64,000 nt of DNA from assembly GCA_021786575.1 (NCBI GenBank), contig JAJYMY010000001.1:186001-250000 (forward strand). Direction: 5' to 3'. The translations under genes were made by a program, and so were the position numbers. The stretch comes from an archaeon. Its GTDB lineage: Archaea > Thermoproteota > Nitrososphaeria > Nitrososphaerales > Gagatemarchaeaceae. The notes below the pieces were generated by a model that worked only from the letters and a program-made list of their open reading frames with translations, ran no database searches and was not told where the DNA came from. Positions 59,964 to 64,000 of the stretch are shown in pieces (within the stretch, counting starts at the first letter, position 1; each line of letters opens with the position of its first letter).

Positions 59964-61529
59964 ATGGGCCTGCTTGGAAAGGAGGACAGGAGGTTCGTCC
60001 AGGTCGTCTTTAGACTTCTCTTTGTCGGGCTGAGGTACAGGAGTGACAGGCAGGAGATACTGAAGGCGGAAGGGAAGATAGCCAATCCGGAGAAGTACAG
60101 GATCCACGGTCGGAAGGCGGTCGAGACGTTCATCAGGTTGGGGCCAGCCTTCGTCAAGCTGGGTCAGCTCCTTTCGGTGCGGCCAGACGTGCTGCCGGAG
60201 CCGTATGTCACGGAGTTCGCCCGGCTGCAAGACGAGGTTCCACCCGCACCCTTCGAGTTGGTTAAGCCTGTGATTGAGGCAGACCTGGGACCCATCGACA
60301 GAACGTTTGACTCATTCGACGCGTCCGTTGTGTCAGGGGCGAGCTTGGGGCAGGTGTACCGGGCTAGATACAGAGGGAGGGATGTAGTGGTCAAAGTGAA
60401 CAGGCCAGGGATACTGGAGGAGGTCTCCATCGACGTCAAAGTGCTACGACGCCTCGTCCCGCTCGTGGGGCGGTTCATCGACGGCGGCCTCAGGACCAGT
60501 GCCGAGTCGATCGTCGACCAGTTTTCGTTAACGGCGATGGAAGAGATAGACTACAAAAAAGAGGCGGAACACCTCCTAGCAATCAAGAGAAACCTCCGCG
60601 GAGACAAGGGTGTCGTTGTCCCAGAGCTGTTCGGAGATGTGTCTTCCAGGAGGGTTTTGGTCATGGAGTGGATAGGAGGAACCAAAATAGGGGACGTGAA
60701 TGCTCTGGACGCCGCAGGCATCGACAGGAAACGACTCGCGAGGAGGGTGGCCAGGGTGTTCCTGGTCATGCTGCTTCGGGACGAGATATTCCACGCCGAC
60801 CCTCATCCAGGGAACATCTCGGTGACAGAAGGAGGGAAAATCGTCCTTTACGATTACGGGATGGTCGGGACCCTGAGCGAGGACACCCGCACCGACCTTA
60901 TCCGATTCTACCTCGCCCTGCTGTCAGGGGACCCAGATAAGGTAGTCGAGATGATGCTGCGATTGGGGATCCTCGACCCAACGGCCAACAGGATGGTGGT
61001 CCGCCGGGGCGTCGAACTCGCGATAGCAGACATGCATGGAAAGAAGGTGGAGGAGACCGAGGTGAAGGCGCTAATGGAGGTTGCGAACAGGACGATCTAT
61101 CAGTTCCCGTTCAGGCTGCCGATGAACCTGGTGCTCTACATTCGCATGTCTTCGATATTGGAGGGCATCTGCCTCAAACTGGACCCTGACTTCAGGTTCG
61201 TCCGCATGCTCGGCGGGCTACTCGAAGAGGAGGGGCTCCTAAACGAGTTATACAAGAGGGACGTCACAGATGGTATTGCCAAGCTGAGGTCTGGACTTGA
61301 AGCGACGATAGAAGTGGCGCCTCTCCTAAAGACTGCACTTGAAGACTATCGGTCAAGGGCTGACCCCCCTCCACGGAGAAGGGGGGAGTTCCTATCAGGA
61401 GCGCTTGCGGGGGTGGGGGTCAGTGGCCTGGTTGCATCTGCATTCTACTTTGGTACGTCCCTCGGGAAGGCAGGGTTTATCGCGTCGCTGATTCTGCTCG
61501 GGGTCGCGTCCCTGACTTCTAGGGGATAG
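59964..61529 (+). CDS. ubiB: ABC1/UbiB-family atypical kinase
   Basis: 521 residues. The ABC1 domain has the KxGQ motif in FVKLGQLLSVRPDVLP (about 53-68), the A-rich nucleotide loop VSGASLGQVYRARYRG, VVVKVNRPG (ATP-contact Lys), FHADPHPGNI (catalytic loop, about 275) and LYDYGMVG (metal Asp). Two C-terminal membrane helices (about 472-520) anchor it. Such kinases support quinone biosynthesis or lipid handling. Divergent from the DapB-like gene. Confidence 0.92.
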   Translation: MGLLGKEDRRFVQVVFRLLFVGLRYRSDRQEILKAEGKIANPEKYRIHGRKAVETFIRLGPAFVKLGQLLSVRPDVLPEPYVTEFARLQDEVPPAPFELVKPVIEADLGPIDRTFDSFDASVVSGASLGQVYRARYRGRDVVVKVNRPGILEEVSIDVKVLRRLVPLVGRFIDGGLRTSAESIVDQFSLTAMEEIDYKKEAEHLLAIKRNLRGDKGVVVPELFGDVSSRRVLVMEWIGGTKIGDVNALDAAGIDRKRLARRVARVFLVMLLRDEIFHADPHPGNISVTEGGKIVLYDYGMVGTLSEDTRTDLIRFYLALLSGDPDKVVEMMLRLGILDPTANRMVVRRGVELAIADMHGKKVEETEVKALMEVANRTIYQFPFRLPMNLVLYIRMSSILEGICLKLDPDFRFVRMLGGLLEEEGLLNELYKRDVTDGIAKLRSGLEATIEVAPLLKTALEDYRSRADPPPRRRGEFLSGALAGVGVSGLVASAFYFGTSLGKAGFIASLILLGVASLTSRG

Positions 61530-61538
61530 AGACGTCAG

Positions 61539-61904
61539 TTACTGGATTACTACCCTGCCGACTCCCTTGACCGGAAGCCTCACGGTGAGCACCCCGTCTT
61601 CGTACCTTCCCTTTACCTCTTCATCCCCAGTCTCCACTTTGACAGGGAGCGGAATCCGTTTGCTCAGGCGGAGCGGTCGCTGTGCGATGTAGGAGACACC
61701 GTCGTTTTCAGCCGCTTCCCTCTTCGCCGAGACCGTGAGCGCGGACTCGTTTAGCCTTGTCTTGATGTCCTCCTTGCGGAACCCCGGCATGTCGATAGAG
61801 ATGACCAAATCTGACCCGTCTTCGAAGACGTCGGCAGGAGGGAGTATCAACTCGAAAAATTGTCTGGACCTAGTGTTCAGATCTCTGCCGATTTCGCGGG
61901 ACAT
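61539..61904 (-). CDS. hsp20: Small heat-shock protein (Hsp20/alpha-crystallin)
   Basis: 121 residues from ATG 61904. The alpha-crystallin domain spans about 25-115: PADVFEDGSDLVISIDMPGF, then LRLSKRIPLPVKVETGDEEV and the terminal GVLTVRLPVKG (the A-x-x-x-n-GvL motif). It prevents protein aggregation. It is close to the MFS gene on the same strand, but a 57-bp gap suggests its own promoter. Confidence 0.92.
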   Translation of the reverse strand: MSREIGRDLNTRSRQFFELILPPADVFEDGSDLVISIDMPGFRKEDIKTRLNESALTVSAKREAAENDGVSYIAQRPLRLSKRIPLPVKVETGDEEVKGRYEDGVLTVRLPVKGVGRVVIQ

Positions 61905-61961
61905 ATATCTCAGCAACCTTAAAGTCAGAAAGCCCTTTGAGATAAAAAGCTGCCGGGAAGG

Positions 61962-63200
61962 TCACCTGATGGTATACAGCACGAGAGCGGCTATGGTGAA
62001 CGGGACTATCGATAGGGCGAAGGGGAACACCGGTGAGCCCACGGAGTAGATGTACCCTGCTATCACTTGCGATGGGAGGGAGACCATGGTGGGGAGGATG
62101 CTGAACATGGCCAAGACCTTCCCCCTGTGCCTGAGCTCGATTGCCTCAGCCTGCATGGTAGAAAGCGAAGGCGACTGCAGCGCGGTGGAAACGGCCCCCG
62201 TCACTCCCCATTCTAGGAGTTCATCCATTGTCTTCGCTTGCGTGAACATGACGTTGCTAAGCGGGGCTGCCACAGAGGCGAGGAGGATGCTCTTCTTCGA
62301 ACCGAGCCTTTTGATGAGGAAGACCACTGTGAGGAGCAGGATTACGGTGGTGGCTCCGGCCAAGTCCACCACGATGCTGTAGCTGAGTGCGTTCAACCCC
62401 AGATAGTTGACGACGTAGATTGAGACATAGGGGGAGGTGAGCCCGGTTCCGATACCAGCCAAGGTGACATAGAGAAGGAGGCGCTTCACCACGGTTCCAG
62501 ACCCTCTGACTGCGCGGACGCCTTCTACGAATGAATCCCTCAAATGAGAGAAGGGAGACTTTGTGGGGGGCGAGTCGGCCAAGTACGTCTCCTTCAGCTT
62601 TAGGCTCCGTATTCCTACACCGAGCACGCCGAACAGGCCGCTGGTCAAGTAGCAAAGCCGGAGGCCGGGGGTGACCCCGAGCCTGTCGATGAGGATGCCT
62701 GCTATGGTCGGGGCGAATATCGACGGGGTGGTGTTGATTGCGCTGAACACCGCGAAGCCTCTTATCCTATCGTCAGGTTCGATGGAGTCGATCATGACAG
62801 AGTTGAATGCCGGGGTGTAGAAACTGGCCACCGAGGCAAGGCTTAGTGGGATGATGATCATCATATAGGAGCCTATGAAGAAGTAGACGAATGCGCTGGC
62901 AACCGAGACCCAGCTGAATAGGATTATGACCCTCCTCCTTCCCCATACGTCTGCGATGTAGCCCCCCATGAGAAGGGCGAACATGGTCAACCCGGTACCA
63001 TAGGCGACGAGGAGGCCGATGGAGATGGGGGAAGCCCCGAGTGAGGCGAAGTACACCGATTGGTACGGGCTAGGCATGGCAGAGCCGATCGACCACAGAG
63101 CGGATGTAGCTGTGAGTATCCATGCGTTCCTCGGGAGTCGGAAGAAACCACGCAGGCCGGCTGAGCCGCTCAACCTCCCGCCTGCGCCGGTGGACCCCAT
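61962..63200 (-). CDS. MFS transporter
   Basis: 412 residues with 12 membrane helices. The signature GGYIADVWGRRRVIILF (about 78-94) is the MFS loop 2-3 motif. ATTVILLLTVVFLIKRLGSK repeats it in the second half. ATG 63200. Substrate unknown; drug/proton antiporters and sugar-acid carriers share this look. Confidence 0.85.
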   Translation of the reverse strand: MGSTGAGGRLSGSAGLRGFFRLPRNAWILTATSALWSIGSAMPSPYQSVYFASLGASPISIGLLVAYGTGLTMFALLMGGYIADVWGRRRVIILFSWVSVASAFVYFFIGSYMMIIIPLSLASVASFYTPAFNSVMIDSIEPDDRIRGFAVFSAINTTPSIFAPTIAGILIDRLGVTPGLRLCYLTSGLFGVLGVGIRSLKLKETYLADSPPTKSPFSHLRDSFVEGVRAVRGSGTVVKRLLLYVTLAGIGTGLTSPYVSIYVVNYLGLNALSYSIVVDLAGATTVILLLTVVFLIKRLGSKKSILLASVAAPLSNVMFTQAKTMDELLEWGVTGAVSTALQSPSLSTMQAEAIELRHRGKVLAMFSILPTMVSLPSQVIAGYIYSVGSPVFPFALSIVPFTIAALVLYTIR

Positions 63201-63385
63201 ATGTATTGGGCTCGTTGCCCGAAGGGGAACATCGGGCTCCTCCTTTAGGTGGCTGTCGTTGTCTGCACTTCGGCCGTCGCACTCGCCTGGGTATGGAGGC
63301 GCGCGGATAACCGGACCTCACTTGAGCCACCGATGCCAAGTAGGGTTCCTGTAGAGGCCGTGTTAACTGACGCTGTCTTAGCTTC

Positions 63386-63799
63386 TTAAAGTGCTTCGAC
63401 GTATCTCGCGAATGAAGCCAGCTCTTCGAACGCCGAAGATTCGACTTCTGTTTTCCCTCGGGTCCTCAAGACCCAACCCCATCGCCCTTTGAACCTGAGG
63501 TCTAGCGAGGCTGTCACCTTGGTGCCCTCTGGCACTCCCTCGAACCTCACGACGCTACTCGTCCTCGTGAACCTCGTCTCTCCGTCTGACTCGACCCTCT
63601 CCGGAGGAAAGAGACGCACCTCCCTGACCACCTTCCGGCTGTTCCCCGCGGTAGTCTCCACGCGGACCACTTTCCCAGTCACCGAGGTTGACAGCACCTT
63701 CTCCTGTTTGGACCACCTCGGGGCGGCCTCAAAATCGATATAAGCGGAGTAGACCCTTTCGCGCGGGGCCTTGACCAGGACTGACGCCTCAAACCTCAT
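63386..63799 (-). CDS. SRPBCC-fold (START-like) protein
   Basis: 137 residues from ATG 63799. FEASVLVKAPRERVYSAYID, then APRWSKQEKVL, and GWVLRTRGKTEVESSAFEEL with a C-terminal helix, follow the lipid/ligand-binding polyketide-cyclase fold. Single gene. The ligand is not predictable. Confidence 0.8.
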   Translation of the reverse strand: MRFEASVLVKAPRERVYSAYIDFEAAPRWSKQEKVLSTSVTGKVVRVETTAGNSRKVVREVRLFPPERVESDGETRFTRTSSVVRFEGVPEGTKVTASLDLRFKGRWGWVLRTRGKTEVESSAFEELASFARYVEAL

Positions 63800-63861
63800 C
63801 TCCGATGGTGAGGAAGGAGTTCAATTAAGAGGTTGCATGGAACGGACGTAGAAAAGGCAGA

Positions 63862-63868
63862 TTTATCT
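63862..63868 (+). promoter_or_regulatory. TATA box of the VOC gene
   Basis: TTTATCT lies 24-30 bases before ATG 63892, so the transcript is probably leaderless. Confidence 0.5.
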
Positions 63869-63891
63869 TAAAGCGGGCGGGAAGTGAATTT

Positions 63892-64000
63892 ATGATAACT
63901 GAAATCGCAGACATAGCCGTAGTGGTCTCCGACTCGAAGAAGGCCCTGAAGTGGTACACTGAGGTGCTGGGACTGGAACCCAGGTCGGTCGAAGGGCACT
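63892..64000 (+). CDS. VOC-family (glyoxalase/bleomycin-resistance) protein, N-terminal fragment
   Basis: The first 36 codons only; the gene runs off the right edge. It reads EIADIAVVVSDSKKALKWYT followed by EVLGLEP, the standard first strand and helix of vicinal-oxygen-chelate proteins. Function not decidable from the fragment. Confidence 0.8.
   Translation, partial: MITEIADIAVVVSDSKKALKWYTEVLGLEPRSVEGH

Noticed and set aside
1-64000. CRISPR array, integrase, tRNA-flanked island or defence system
   Set aside because: No regularly spaced repeats, no integrase, no direct repeats of the tRNA 3' ends and no nuclease/helicase clusters were seen.

Overview
The window is a high-GC archaeal chromosome segment. 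The marker genes are all archaeal: transcription factor TFB, SRP54, the Pus10–L21e–Rpo4–DUF655–KsgA information-processing cluster, L10e/uL16, Nob1, hypusine-type IF5A, and a TRAM RNA chaperone. Many starts are TTG or GTG, several lie a few bases after a TATA box (leaderless), and one tRNA carries a short non-canonical intron. With the fused CoxI–CoxIII oxidase, an ADP-forming acyl-CoA synthetase and an acyl-CoA carboxylase, this fits a heterotrophic, aerobic Thermoproteota of the Nitrososphaeria/Thaumarchaeota side. No ammonia-oxidation gene is present. The placement is inference from gene content; no tree was run.

Layout. 0-6 kb: catabolic block with the last two enzymes of the oxidative pentose (Weimberg-type) route, followed by a LutC/LutB-A lactate- or glycolate-type oxidation operon. 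6-18 kb: mixed genes, including a TRAM protein, MBL hydrolase, P3-type ATPase, lipoate ligase-like protein, MFS carrier, NifX-like protein, OsmC, ADP-forming CoA ligase and a phosphodiesterase; it includes two apparently frameshifted genes. 18-23.5 kb: peroxiredoxin and a complete biotin-dependent acyl-CoA carboxylase operon with its biotin ligase, then tRNA-His. 23.7-26 kb: a small locus joining a DUF4430 surface protein, a DUF4443 wHTH regulator and an ECF-type membrane S component; the first and last share a TGGATG/CATCCA inverted repeat at their promoters. 26-28 kb: folate biosynthesis (folP against folB-folK) with unusually hairpin-rich flanks. 28-31 kb: nicotinate salvage (pncB-pncA), then tRNA-Ala with an intron. 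31-36 kb: TFB, Nob1, IF5A and hypothetical proteins.

36-45 kb is a respiratory island: a large polytopic membrane iron-sulfur protein, a cytochrome oxidase operon (CoxII, fused CoxI/III, small subunit) and a divergent Rieske–cytochrome b–small membrane protein operon. These probably form a quinol-to-oxygen chain. 45-53 kb is translation and RNA modification. 53-64 kb holds an M13 peptidase, a full ECF energising module with its own S component, a DapB-like dehydrogenase, UbiB kinase, Hsp20, an MFS carrier and small proteins.

Most noteworthy: the DUF4430/DUF4443/ECF locus with paired operators; cytochrome b with Lys at an expected haem-ligand position; CoxI without the K-channel lysine; the non-canonical tRNA intron; structured leaders at the folate genes; and a P-type ATPase whose reading frame has no start codon.
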